43,002 bases of DNA from NCBI GenBank assembly GCA_001784435.1, contig MFQZ01000007.1, positions 137 through 43,138 of the forward strand, read 5' to 3'. Position numbers and translations under genes: made by a program. Under the pieces are notes generated by a model, which saw nothing but the letters and a program-made list of their open reading frames with translations, ran no database searches and had not been told where the DNA came from. Source of the DNA: Candidatus Magasanikbacteria bacterium RIFOXYC2_FULL_42_28 (GTDB taxonomy: Bacteria; Patescibacteriota; Patescibacteriia; Magasanikbacterales; GWA2-37-8). This document shows positions 25,924 to 35,052 of this stretch, piece by piece (the first letter of the stretch is position 1; each line of letters opens with the position of its first letter).

Positions 25924-26016
25924 CGGTGAGGGTGAGATTCGAACTCACGGTACCTTGCGGTACGACAGTTTTTCACCCTGCGGGTGACCACCCGAAGGGT
26001 GGCAAGACTGCTGCCT
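25924..26016 (-). pseudogene. tRNA-Ser(TGA) pseudogene with 29-bp double-hairpin insert in the anticodon loop (25974-26002)
   Basis: T-arm, variable arm and anticodon 3' stem match 26075-26159; insert TCACCCTGCGGGTGA-CCACCCGAAGGGTGG; 5' half diverged. Confidence 0.75.
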
Positions 26017-26074
26017 TTCAGCCCAAGGATGACCCGCCTCGGGCGGAAAACCATCTATATAAATTAATCCTGAG

Positions 26075-26159
26075 CGGAGAGGGTGAGATTCGAACTCACG
26101 GTACCTTGCGGTACGACAGTTTTCAAGACTGTTGCCTTAAACCACTCGGCCACCTCTCC
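26075..26159 (-). tRNA. tRNA-Ser(TGA)
   Basis: Reverse strand GGAGAGGTGGCCGAGTGGTTTAAGGCAACAGTCTTGAAAACTGTCGTACCGCAAGGTACCGTGAGTTCGAATCTCACCCTCTCCG; loop CTTGAAA. Confidence 0.93.
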
Positions 26160-26207
26160 ATATTTGCAAAGGGGATTTTACTACAAAACCTTAAAAAAAT
26201 CAACTAT

Positions 26208-26957
26208 TTAATCCCTGCGCTTAGCCACGCGCGTTATCTGCCACAATGTTTCAAATAAATTATTTTGCGTAGCGAAAAACTCCTGCGATTCAATTATCAT
26301 CCCAAAATTTTCCTGTTGCGTGCCAATCAAACCAACTTTATTATCATACAAATAAATCGTCATGGGAAAAACCATCCCCTCCGGCGCGTAATGCAACTCG
26401 CGATTTTCGCTCTTGCTAAACGGCCAGGACTCTTCCACTTCTTTGACGGCCGAACGAATAACTTCTAATTTTATTCCCGCCCCGATACGGCGCTTCACAT
26501 AATCATCCATATATTTTTTGCCGGGCATTTCATATAAATCACGCATCGATAAAATTCCGCGCAATAATTTATTTTTTACGGTCAAAGTATCTTCAAAAAC
26601 TGTCTTCACCCCTTCCACTCCTTCATAAAATTTCACTTTTGGCTTGTCACCCACCAAATTAGTAAGTAAATCCAATTCCGGCAAAATTTTTTCCAACCGG
26701 CGTTCTTTTTCTTGTATCAATACTTTTAATTTTGTTGGCGACTCGGCGGTATAAATCCGCGTTCTAACTTTTGTCATAAAAGAAATCAAACCCAAACCAA
26801 CTAACTGCTGTAAAATTTCGTGAGTGGTGGTGCGCGGCAACTGGGCGCGCTTGGCAATATCGGCAGCCGTGGCCGGGCCTGCTTCCAAAGCGGACAAATA
26901 AACCACACCTTTATTTCTAGGCAAACCCAAATCCTTTAAGACAGATTCAATTGACAT
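26208..26957 (-). CDS. TrmB-family transcriptional regulator
   Basis: 249 aa; LGLPRNKGVVYLSALEAGPATAADIAKRAQLPRTTTHEILQQLVGLGLI with long C-terminal effector region. Confidence 0.85.
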   Translation of the reverse strand: MSIESVLKDLGLPRNKGVVYLSALEAGPATAADIAKRAQLPRTTTHEILQQLVGLGLISFMTKVRTRIYTAESPTKLKVLIQEKERRLEKILPELDLLTNLVGDKPKVKFYEGVEGVKTVFEDTLTVKNKLLRGILSMRDLYEMPGKKYMDDYVKRRIGAGIKLEVIRSAVKEVEESWPFSKSENRELHYAPEGMVFPMTIYLYDNKVGLIGTQQENFGMIIESQEFFATQNNLFETLWQITRVAKRRD

Positions 26958-26978
26958 ATTTTATTAATTATTAGAAGT

Positions 26979-27034
26979 TTGTCGGCTATTTCCGACAACA
27001 AATATAGTATAACATATTGGCTAAAATAAGTCAA
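26979..27034 (-). promoter_or_regulatory. TrmB gene promoter TTGACT-17-TATACT with downstream inverted repeat TTGTCGG-CTATTT-CCGACAA
   Basis: Reverse strand: -35 27029-27034, -10 27006-27011, IR 26979-26998 around +1 or just downstream. Confidence 0.7.
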
Positions 27035-27177
27035 ATTTATTAAAATACGGTGTAAAATTTTATAATTATTAACGGATAATATTGACGAATGTAAAGAAAA
27101 GTGATAAAATGACATGTTTAGAATAAGAAACTAAACACTTGTTCTTTTCAACCAACAACTAACAACAGGAGGCCAAA

Positions 27178-28185
27178 ATGGCTATGTTCAAATCACCTAC
27201 TGTGATGGTCGGATCGCCAGAGTATCATGAATTGACTGGGGTCAAAAGTGATCTGATCTACTTAATGATGAATTTCCCAACCTCATGTTCGTTGCGCTGT
27301 CGGAAATGCGCACTCGCTGGAAAAGGTCGCGAAATGGGTGAGACACTCTCTGGGGAAGAGCGTGTGATGATCATCAAGAAGGCAGTGGAGGCAGGTTGTC
27401 GAACGATGGCCGTGATCGGAGAGGGAGAGCCCACCGAAAACTTCGGCGTCATGGCCGAAGGGATCAACGCGGCTCACGAAGCGGGGATGACAACCATCAT
27501 GTTCACTACGGGCATCGCGCTTGATCGTGAACAGGCAAATTTCTACTGCGACCACGGTGTATCACTATACATCTCGCTGGATTCTCTCCAGCCCCGGGTG
27601 TACCAATACCTCACCGGCAACGGCAACCTCGATCGCGTGCTCACCAACCTCACTGTTCTACGGGCGGTGTATGCCGCTCACCCCTCCCAGCCCATTGCCG
27701 GTAGACGGTTGGTCCGACTCGGAATCAATACGACCGTGTCCGAGAAAAACATCACCGAACTTCCCGCGATTCGCGCCTTTGCCAACGAGGACATACAAGT
27801 CGTCGTTAATCCGCCCATGCGGCGGGGACGACTGACGGGGACAAAGCAGTGGAATCGATTCGTGGCTGACAATGACGAGCAGGAGCGACTCACCGAAGCG
27901 GCGCGAATGGCGAGCGACACTGGCGGCCACACGTCCGTGGCCAATGGTGTTTGTAGTTATTTCGCGCACGGGGTGAGCGTGGACGTAGATGGAGCGTTCG
28001 TCACCTGCGGCTACGCGGGCGAGACGGGGGCCAAGCTCCCGAACGCCACCACGGCCACGGCCGACTACTTCCGCGCGGTCAACGCTCGGATTCGTGCGAC
28101 CTACACCGCCCTCACCGACTACCTCGGCCACGCGCCGTCGTGTCCGGTGCGCGACGGATACGACGACCTCGTCCGCCTCCTGTGA
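27178..28185 (+). CDS. Radical SAM protein
   Basis: 335 aa; CSLRCRKC (CxxxCxxC) cluster motif, MAVIGEGEPTENF, LYISLDSLQPRVY; strong AGGAGG Shine-Dalgarno; promoter TTGACG-17-TAAAAT. Confidence 0.85.
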   Translation: MAMFKSPTVMVGSPEYHELTGVKSDLIYLMMNFPTSCSLRCRKCALAGKGREMGETLSGEERVMIIKKAVEAGCRTMAVIGEGEPTENFGVMAEGINAAHEAGMTTIMFTTGIALDREQANFYCDHGVSLYISLDSLQPRVYQYLTGNGNLDRVLTNLTVLRAVYAAHPSQPIAGRRLVRLGINTTVSEKNITELPAIRAFANEDIQVVVNPPMRRGRLTGTKQWNRFVADNDEQERLTEAARMASDTGGHTSVANGVCSYFAHGVSVDVDGAFVTCGYAGETGAKLPNATTATADYFRAVNARIRATYTALTDYLGHAPSCPVRDGYDDLVRLL

Positions 28186-28287
28186 GTTGTAAGTGCGCCC
28201 GACACTTTCCAAACGGGCATCTCACCTTGTGCACAAACGAGACAAAAAACCGAACCAGCAATGGAACGGTTTTTTGTTTGCCACGCA

Positions 28288-28323
28288 ACCACCCCCTCGC
28301 CCCCTCCTTAAAAAGGAGGGGGG
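28288..28323. repeat. GC-rich palindromic repeat, intergenic copy
   Basis: AACCACCCCCTCGCCCCCTCCTTaaaAAGGAGGGGGG, near-identical to 29096-29130. Confidence 0.75.
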
Positions 28324-28335
28324 ATAACAGTAAAA

Positions 28336-31227
28336 TTACATCTTAAAAAATTTCTTTAAAACTACCACAACTTTCTCTCGCTCCCGCAACACCCAACCCA
28401 AACCAATCGCTCCCACCGCACCCAAAACCATATAAATATACGACTTCCCACCACTACTCGCTGTAATTTTCACCCCTTTTACCTCTGGTGCCACACCAAC
28501 CACCTTAATATCATCCGAACCGCGCGGCCAAATTTGAAAATCACCTTTGACATTTTCCAACACTCCAACTATTTCCACTTTATCACCCTCTTTAATTAAT
28601 GCCTTGTCAATTTTCGCGCCGGTTTTTAAAAATATCATTACCTCGCCCGCGCCATTGTCGACATACATATAATTGGATTTTATTTCGGTAATGTCGCCGG
28701 TAATTTTGACTAAACCGCCGAACAAACTTTCGTCTAATTCGTCCAAACCAATTTCAATCGGCATAATTATTTTATCCGCACTGATAACTTTAATATCTTT
28801 CGCACTTCCAGCTCGCACGCGTTTTTGTCCGCTGGCTTCGGATGTCAAACCCGATACTTCTATTTCATCACCCACTTTCAATTCGGGAAAATCTTTTTTA
28901 TTTTGGTAAATTTGAATACCGCCACCCTCGGGAGCGGAAATATAAAAATACTGGCTCCCAAAAATTCCAGGTAATGCCAAGACCACGCCCCGAACTTTTA
29001 CTTTAGCATCTTTGGGTTTGGCGCGGGCGTCGGTTATTGAGTTAGGGGCGAAATAGGCGGCGGTTTTTGCTGTTTTGGTAACGCTGGCGATTTTAACCAC
29101 CCCCTCGCCCCCTCCTTGTAAAGGAGGGGGAAATGACGCGATCACGCCCGGTGAGGGTGCCACCCACTGCCAAATATTTTTTCCTAAACTAAAACTTTTT
29201 CCGGAAATTGCTTTGTCGTATTTTATAAAATCAACTGTGTCACCCGCGGGTGTTAACAAACTTACTTTGCCACCACTATTATTTAACGCAATTTTTGTAG
29301 CCGCGCGATAAAATACCAACGACGTTTGCGGTGCAATATTTGTTTTAACGGGAATTTCAAAAGATTTCGTATCAACCCGCAAAATCCAATTAGCCAAACT
29401 AACCGTCGACGAACCAAAATTAAACAATTCAACATATTCTGTGTCATCGGTTCCGTCCGGATTTGGTAAAATTTCCGTAATACCAACTAACGCATTTTGG
29501 ACAGATAAACCAACGCCAATTTTTACTGATAATTTTTTCATACCACTTGTGCCGGCCGTACTACTGGCGTTTAAAACAACTTCAAAAATTCCCGAGGTGG
29601 TAAATTTATATTCCGCCGTTGGCCCGACAAATTCCGTCCCACTCGCAAATTTCCATAAATAATTTAACTGCCCACCGCGCGGATCAACTGAACCGACAGC
29701 GGAAAATTTCAAAACTTCATCCGGCTCACCAGAATCCGGCGCGACAATTTTCCAAATTATGCCAACGGCATCTTGCTCTTCAATAATATTTTTCGCGCCC
29801 GGAGTCAAAATTGTGCTCCAAAACCAGCCGTTCACGGTACGGTTATAACCGGCATTAGTTTGCGCGCTTTCATACGAAATTTTATCCGCCTCGCGCCCCC
29901 ACGCGTCCGTGAGAACCACACTTTCCGGCGTGGTATTATTCAAAGCGATTCCGGTGTCAGGTCGTTTTAAAATTAAATACCCGCCCGCCGGAATATTGCT
30001 GGATAAACTAAAACTTTTTTCATTATCTTTAATTTTCCACCCGCCCAAATCCACCGCGCTCGTACCAAAATTATACAGCTCAATAAATTCATCATCGTTG
30101 TCGGATCCGGCCGGATCGGGAAAAATTTCGTTTAGCAAAATTGTGGTGGTGGCCGGAGCGGTAGAAGTGGGCGCGACTGCCGGTGGCGGAGCATAAGACG
30201 AACCACCACCTCCGCCAGCTGGTGGCGGTGGCGTCGGCCGAGCGACAATATTATTAGCTCCACCCAAAGTAATCGCGATCGTAATTTGCCAACTGCCCGC
30301 GCCATCAACCGAACGCGCTACACTTTCAGCATCACTCGGTACATTTGAACCAGAGTATTCAACTTGATCAACTTCCTCGCCCAATGGATTTTTTAAAATA
30401 ACTGTATCACCCGGATTGTTCAATAAGCTGCGTGTTCCCAAATCAACTACTAAATAACCATTACCAACGATAATTCCAAAAATACCAACTTCCGGTTTAC
30501 AATATTGGGTAGAAGTAGCATGGATTGTCGATGTCAAATGGCTATCGCAAATAAATCCTCCTGATAAATCATAGGTCGTGGTAGATAAATTATATAATTC
30601 CACTTTTTCATTGACGTTATCTGGTGGCGCAGAAAAAATTTCATTTAATTTTAAATTTTGCCAAAAAGAATAATCAACAAGTATTAAATCTAACGTCGTC
30701 GTTGGTGTCGATGTTGATGATTCAATTACTGTATCTGTCGTTGTAGTAACAGTTGTAGTTGAAATATTTGTAGTCGTAACAAACGAATCATACACATGCG
30801 TACACCAGCTTGACCTCGGCCCATAAGAATAGCAATCAAATATATTTTCAAATAAATACACATCACTTGAAGAACATTTTTTACCCGTACTTGCCGGACT
30901 CAACAATAGACAGTCGCCACTACTATCAGAATTTAAACGATCGCCCAAACCAATGATTACCTCCCCCATTGATTCGATAGTCGTTGACACTGGACTAGTA
31001 TCAATCACGCTAGTCGCATCAAAAAAATCCAACCCACTAATATCCACGCACTGCGCGCTTACATTACGCAAAGTAGCCCAATCTAAAATTGTCGAAGAGT
31101 ACGACACTTCACCAAACTCCAAATCACCTACTTGAGCGGGATTACACACCTCTGCCCCCGCCGGCAAAATTTGCCAAAATAAAAAACCGATTAAAAAACC
31201 GGTTACCAAAAAAATCCTCCTATACAT
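28336..31227 (-). CDS. Large secreted lamin-tail domain (LTD) surface protein with C-terminal TM anchor
   Basis: 963 aa; signal peptide; repeated LNEIFPDPAGSDNDDEFIELYNFGTSAVDLGGWKI motifs; PKD-like and OB-fold-like segments. Confidence 0.8.
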   Translation of the reverse strand: MYRRIFLVTGFLIGFLFWQILPAGAEVCNPAQVGDLEFGEVSYSSTILDWATLRNVSAQCVDISGLDFFDATSVIDTSPVSTTIESMGEVIIGLGDRLNSDSSGDCLLLSPASTGKKCSSSDVYLFENIFDCYSYGPRSSWCTHVYDSFVTTTNISTTTVTTTTDTVIESSTSTPTTTLDLILVDYSFWQNLKLNEIFSAPPDNVNEKVELYNLSTTTYDLSGGFICDSHLTSTIHATSTQYCKPEVGIFGIIVGNGYLVVDLGTRSLLNNPGDTVILKNPLGEEVDQVEYSGSNVPSDAESVARSVDGAGSWQITIAITLGGANNIVARPTPPPPAGGGGGSSYAPPPAVAPTSTAPATTTILLNEIFPDPAGSDNDDEFIELYNFGTSAVDLGGWKIKDNEKSFSLSSNIPAGGYLILKRPDTGIALNNTTPESVVLTDAWGREADKISYESAQTNAGYNRTVNGWFWSTILTPGAKNIIEEQDAVGIIWKIVAPDSGEPDEVLKFSAVGSVDPRGGQLNYLWKFASGTEFVGPTAEYKFTTSGIFEVVLNASSTAGTSGMKKLSVKIGVGLSVQNALVGITEILPNPDGTDDTEYVELFNFGSSTVSLANWILRVDTKSFEIPVKTNIAPQTSLVFYRAATKIALNNSGGKVSLLTPAGDTVDFIKYDKAISGKSFSLGKNIWQWVAPSPGVIASFPPPLQGGGEGVVKIASVTKTAKTAAYFAPNSITDARAKPKDAKVKVRGVVLALPGIFGSQYFYISAPEGGGIQIYQNKKDFPELKVGDEIEVSGLTSEASGQKRVRAGSAKDIKVISADKIIMPIEIGLDELDESLFGGLVKITGDITEIKSNYMYVDNGAGEVMIFLKTGAKIDKALIKEGDKVEIVGVLENVKGDFQIWPRGSDDIKVVGVAPEVKGVKITASSGGKSYIYMVLGAVGAIGLGWVLREREKVVVVLKKFFKM
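29096..29130. repeat. Same palindromic repeat, in-frame copy inside the LTD gene
   Basis: AACCACCCCCTCGCCCCCTCCTTgtaAAGGAGGGGG; encodes FPPPLQGGGEGVV on the reverse strand. Confidence 0.75.
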
Positions 31228-31252
31228 ATTCCCTCCTTGTTAAAAATAAAAT

Positions 31253-33034
31253 TTAAAAATTTATCCAAATTTCCACCGCGTCATCGTGTTCGGACAACCC
31301 GGACGGATTATCTTTTTTCAAAATCAACGCTCCGCGATTATATGGTTCATTTGGTATGGCAAATTCTATTGTCGCCGTAAATGGCACAAAATCTTCCGTC
31401 ATCCACTCGCCTGACGCCGTGGCAAAACTTTCGGCAATAATTTTTCCATCCCAATCCACCAAAATCACCGGGAAACTACCTTCAAAAAACCAGGTGCCAC
31501 GCGCCGAACCGGAAATTGTCAGCGGACTGGTAATATTTTGACCGGTTTGAAAATTTTCCAATTTAATAATTTCGCCTTGATCGCTTTTAAAATTTTCCAA
31601 ACTCTGTTCAGCCGAAACAACTATCTCAGCCGGCGATTTTTTCAACCATCCCATCTTATCCGCCAACACCAAAGAACTAAAAAATCCAAAAAACGCGAAA
31701 ATTAAAATAATCACCACCTTGCGCCACACGGCCGGCCGAAATGGCTTGGCCAATTGCGTATGATTTAGCCAAAATACCAAACCCGTATGCACAAACATCG
31801 CCACCGCGTTTAACACCGCGCCTAACACAATTAAAGTTTTCGGCTCGTGCAACCCGCTCAAAAGCAGTACACACCCAAACCCAATTTGCGCCCACAAAAA
31901 TATATAATAAATTTTACTTAAATTAATATGACCCTCCACATCATTGCCGAGTTTTTTAATGGCCGCGTTTTCCGCCATTATGCGCGAAGTGGAATCCATC
32001 ACGCCCAGTTGGGTTTGAAACAACATCACCACCACCGCCACCAAAAACGCGACACCCAGCGCCCCTCCCACTCGTCCGCCGATCATCGCGCCTTCACTAA
32101 TGACAAAATTTATTCCTTCAGTGTTGCCGGCTAAACCATAGGCCGTGGTGTAGGACAAAAGCATCAGCAACATCATACTCACAGAACCAATAAACCAAAA
32201 TACGAGCAGATGTTCGCGGTTAATCAAACGCCACCAAGATTTAAAAGTGGCAACATTTTCCGGTGTGGCCTCGCAGGAAATTCCACTTAATTTTATTTTT
32301 TGCGTTGCCCCACTTTTAAATAATCCGGCAATTCGCTCACTATATTTCCCCATGCCATATCCTTTTTCTTTCACATAAATTGATTGCGTCAAATTTAAAT
32401 TTCCACCCGCGCCCGAATACGCGAACGCGGCGAAAAACGCGGCCAAACTAATGCCGGCCGGTAAAAAACTAAACCCTTCACCGCGACCAATTAAGCCATT
32501 AAACAATGCCGTCCAATCACTGCCATCACTTAAAAACAAAGCCAATAAAAAAATAAATGGCACGCCGATTAATAAAATTGTTTTGGTGATTTTTTCCATC
32601 ATGCCATAAACCGTCTGGCCGGAAGATAAAATCAAACCAATCAAAATTAAAAATCCCACCGCAATATATTGAAATCCGCCCACTCCCAAAACCGAAGCCG
32701 CCACTTTGGCCGACGCCGCGATGATCCCTGGCAAACCAAACCCGATAAAAGTAGAAAAAATAAACCAATACGCCGCCCCACGCCAAATTTTATTTATCCC
32801 CACAAAAACGCTCTCGCCTTTTAAAAGCGCGTAGCGTTCAATTTCCATATTAATAAAAAATTGGAAGGTTATTCCGACTATCGCGCCCCAAGCAATTCCT
32901 AAACCATAATTAGACACCAGATACGGCCATAAAATCACTTCGCCCGAACCAAGCCCGAGCGCGAGGATTATAAAACTCGGGCCGATTAGTTTTTTTAAGG
33001 GTGGTGGAGGTGGAAAGGGTTGGTTGTTGGACAT
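31253..33034 (-). CDS. Nramp-related transporter with C-terminal Gmad2-like domain
   Basis: 593 aa; GPSFIILALGLGSGEVILWPYL..., AYSGAGGNLNLTQSIYVKEKGYGMGKY; C-terminal ITSPLTISGSARGTWFFEGSFPVILVDWDG...GALILKKDNPSGLSEHDDAVEI. Confidence 0.8.
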   Translation of the reverse strand: MSNNQPFPPPPPLKKLIGPSFIILALGLGSGEVILWPYLVSNYGLGIAWGAIVGITFQFFINMEIERYALLKGESVFVGINKIWRGAAYWFIFSTFIGFGLPGIIAASAKVAASVLGVGGFQYIAVGFLILIGLILSSGQTVYGMMEKITKTILLIGVPFIFLLALFLSDGSDWTALFNGLIGRGEGFSFLPAGISLAAFFAAFAYSGAGGNLNLTQSIYVKEKGYGMGKYSERIAGLFKSGATQKIKLSGISCEATPENVATFKSWWRLINREHLLVFWFIGSVSMMLLMLLSYTTAYGLAGNTEGINFVISEGAMIGGRVGGALGVAFLVAVVVMLFQTQLGVMDSTSRIMAENAAIKKLGNDVEGHINLSKIYYIFLWAQIGFGCVLLLSGLHEPKTLIVLGAVLNAVAMFVHTGLVFWLNHTQLAKPFRPAVWRKVVIILIFAFFGFFSSLVLADKMGWLKKSPAEIVVSAEQSLENFKSDQGEIIKLENFQTGQNITSPLTISGSARGTWFFEGSFPVILVDWDGKIIAESFATASGEWMTEDFVPFTATIEFAIPNEPYNRGALILKKDNPSGLSEHDDAVEIWINF

Positions 33035-33076
33035 AATTATATAAATTACGTTAATGTAAATATTATAGCATAATAC

Positions 33077-33105
33077 TTGACAAAACCCAAAAAATATGCT
33101 ATAAT
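33077..33105 (+). promoter_or_regulatory. Consensus promoter TTGACA-17-TATAAT for the BipA/TypA gene
   Basis: TTGACA 33077-33082, TATAAT 33100-33105. Confidence 0.85.
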
Positions 33106-33206
33106 GACGCTAATCTTACAATCCCTGCGGGGATTTTTAATTTAAGAAAGAGATTCCTCGTCGCCTCTTAAAGGCTCGCTCGGAATGACAACGACACAAA
33201 TTTTAT

Positions 33207-35036
33207 ATGCAAATTCGCAATATCGCCATTATCGCTCACGTTGACCACGGCAAAACCAAATTGACCGATGCTTTGCTTCGTCAAACCGGTATGGTTACCG
33301 ATGATTCGGTCAGTATGGATTCAAACGCTTTGGAACAAGAGCGTGGTATTACGATTTATTCCAAAAATACTTCCCTTTTTTACAAAGACACCAAAATTAA
33401 TATCGTGGACACTCCCGGACACGCTGATTTTGGCTCGGAAGTGGAACGCATTTTGCGCTCCATTGATTGCGTTTTACTCGTTGTTGACGCGCAAGAAGGT
33501 CCGATGCCCCAAACCAAATTCGTGTTGCGCAAATCCTTGGAATTAAATTTAAAACCAATTGTCGTTATTAATAAAATTGACAAACCGGCTGCCCGACCGG
33601 AATGGACGCACGAAAAAGTGCTGGAATTATTTATGGATTTGGGCGCGACCGACGAACAATTAAATTTCACGACCGTTTACGCCATTGCCAAAAACGGCAT
33701 TGCCAAAATGAATTTAGCCGATGAATCCAAGGATTTAACCCCGCTTTTAGACACAATTTTAGCCAAAGTCCCAACCGCGCCGTCTGACACTGCCGCGCCT
33801 TTTGCCTATCAACCGTTTAATTTGGCATACGATAACTACTTGGGGCGCTTGGGTATTGGCCGTATTTATCAAGGGACAATTCACGCCGCGGATAAAGTAT
33901 TTATTAAAAAACATTCCGGTGAAACAATCACCGGACAAATTACCAAATTATTTACTTTTGAGGGCATCATGCGCAAAGAAGTAAAAGAAGCAATCGCGGG
34001 CGACATCGTGATGGTGGCCGGTCTGCCGGAGATTTACATTGGCGACACGCTTTGCACTGATCCTAACCAAGAATTATTGCCAGCCATTAAAATTGATGAA
34101 CCAACTATTTCATTAAATTTTTTAGTCAACAATTCTCCGTTTGCCGGACGCGAAGGTAAATATGTTACCGGCCAACAAATTAAAAAACGTTTGGAAAAAG
34201 AATTAGAAGTAAACGTTGGTTTGAAAATCGATTTTTCCGCCGGCGATTATTTTAAAGTGCAAGGACGCGGTGAATTACACATCGCCATCTTGCTTGAAAA
34301 TATGCGTCGTGAGGATTACGAAATGCAAGTTTCGCAACCGCAAGTAATTATCAAATTTATTGATGGTGTCAAATGCGAACCATTTGAAGAAATTACCATT
34401 GATATTCCCGAGTCTTGCGTCGGCACGGTTATTCAAAAATTATCCGCTCGCAAAGGCCGGATGACCCACATGGGCCCGGAACAAAACCACACCCGCTTAA
34501 TTTTCGAAATTCCCACCCGCGGATTTTTGGGCTATCGCAGTGAATTTGTCGTGGACACGCGCGGTGAAGGTATTATTTGTTCGGAAGTTGTCGGCTTTAA
34601 ACCCTACGCCGGTGATATTGAAAAACGCCAGACCGGTTCAATGATTTCGGGTGAAACCGGCAAAGCGCTTGGATTCTCAATGGCCAATTTACAAGAACGG
34701 GGCGCGTTATTTATCTTAGCAAACACCGAAGTTTACGCCGGTCAAGTAATCGGCAACACCAGCAAAGGCGAAGATATGACCGTCAACCCGACCAAAGGCA
34801 AGCAACTAACCAATATGCGCGCCTCCGGCACCGATGAAGCCATTCAATTAACTCCGCCGGACGAATTAACTTTGGAAAAGGGCTTGGAAGTTATGTCAGA
34901 TGACGAATATTTGGAAGTAACACCCAAAAGCGTGCGCTTACGCAAACAATATTTAACTGAAAATGATCGGGTGCAAGCGAAACGGAAAAAACAAGATATT
35001 GAAAAAAATGCTTTAACGAAAACTATCCCGACTTAG
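33207..35036 (+). CDS. typA: Translational GTPase BipA/TypA
   Basis: 609 aa; IAHVDHGKTKLTDALLRQTG, DSNALEQERGITI, DTPGHADFGSEVERIL, NKIDKPAARP. Confidence 0.96.
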   Translation: MQIRNIAIIAHVDHGKTKLTDALLRQTGMVTDDSVSMDSNALEQERGITIYSKNTSLFYKDTKINIVDTPGHADFGSEVERILRSIDCVLLVVDAQEGPMPQTKFVLRKSLELNLKPIVVINKIDKPAARPEWTHEKVLELFMDLGATDEQLNFTTVYAIAKNGIAKMNLADESKDLTPLLDTILAKVPTAPSDTAAPFAYQPFNLAYDNYLGRLGIGRIYQGTIHAADKVFIKKHSGETITGQITKLFTFEGIMRKEVKEAIAGDIVMVAGLPEIYIGDTLCTDPNQELLPAIKIDEPTISLNFLVNNSPFAGREGKYVTGQQIKKRLEKELEVNVGLKIDFSAGDYFKVQGRGELHIAILLENMRREDYEMQVSQPQVIIKFIDGVKCEPFEEITIDIPESCVGTVIQKLSARKGRMTHMGPEQNHTRLIFEIPTRGFLGYRSEFVVDTRGEGIICSEVVGFKPYAGDIEKRQTGSMISGETGKALGFSMANLQERGALFILANTEVYAGQVIGNTSKGEDMTVNPTKGKQLTNMRASGTDEAIQLTPPDELTLEKGLEVMSDDEYLEVTPKSVRLRKQYLTENDRVQAKRKKQDIEKNALTKTIPT

Positions 35037-35052
35037 TCGGGATAGTTTTTTT
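35021..35052 (+). terminator. Intrinsic terminator after typA
   Basis: AACTATCCCGACttaGTCGGGATAGTTTTTTT. Confidence 0.85.

Noticed and set aside
25782-26258. 158-aa ORF on the plus strand
   Set aside because: Covers tRNA-Ser(TGA), the pseudo-tRNA and hairpin repeats on the antisense strand; an artefact of GC-rich repeats.
27658-28212. 184-aa antisense ORF over the radical SAM gene
   Set aside because: High GC produces long antisense frames; low-complexity composition.
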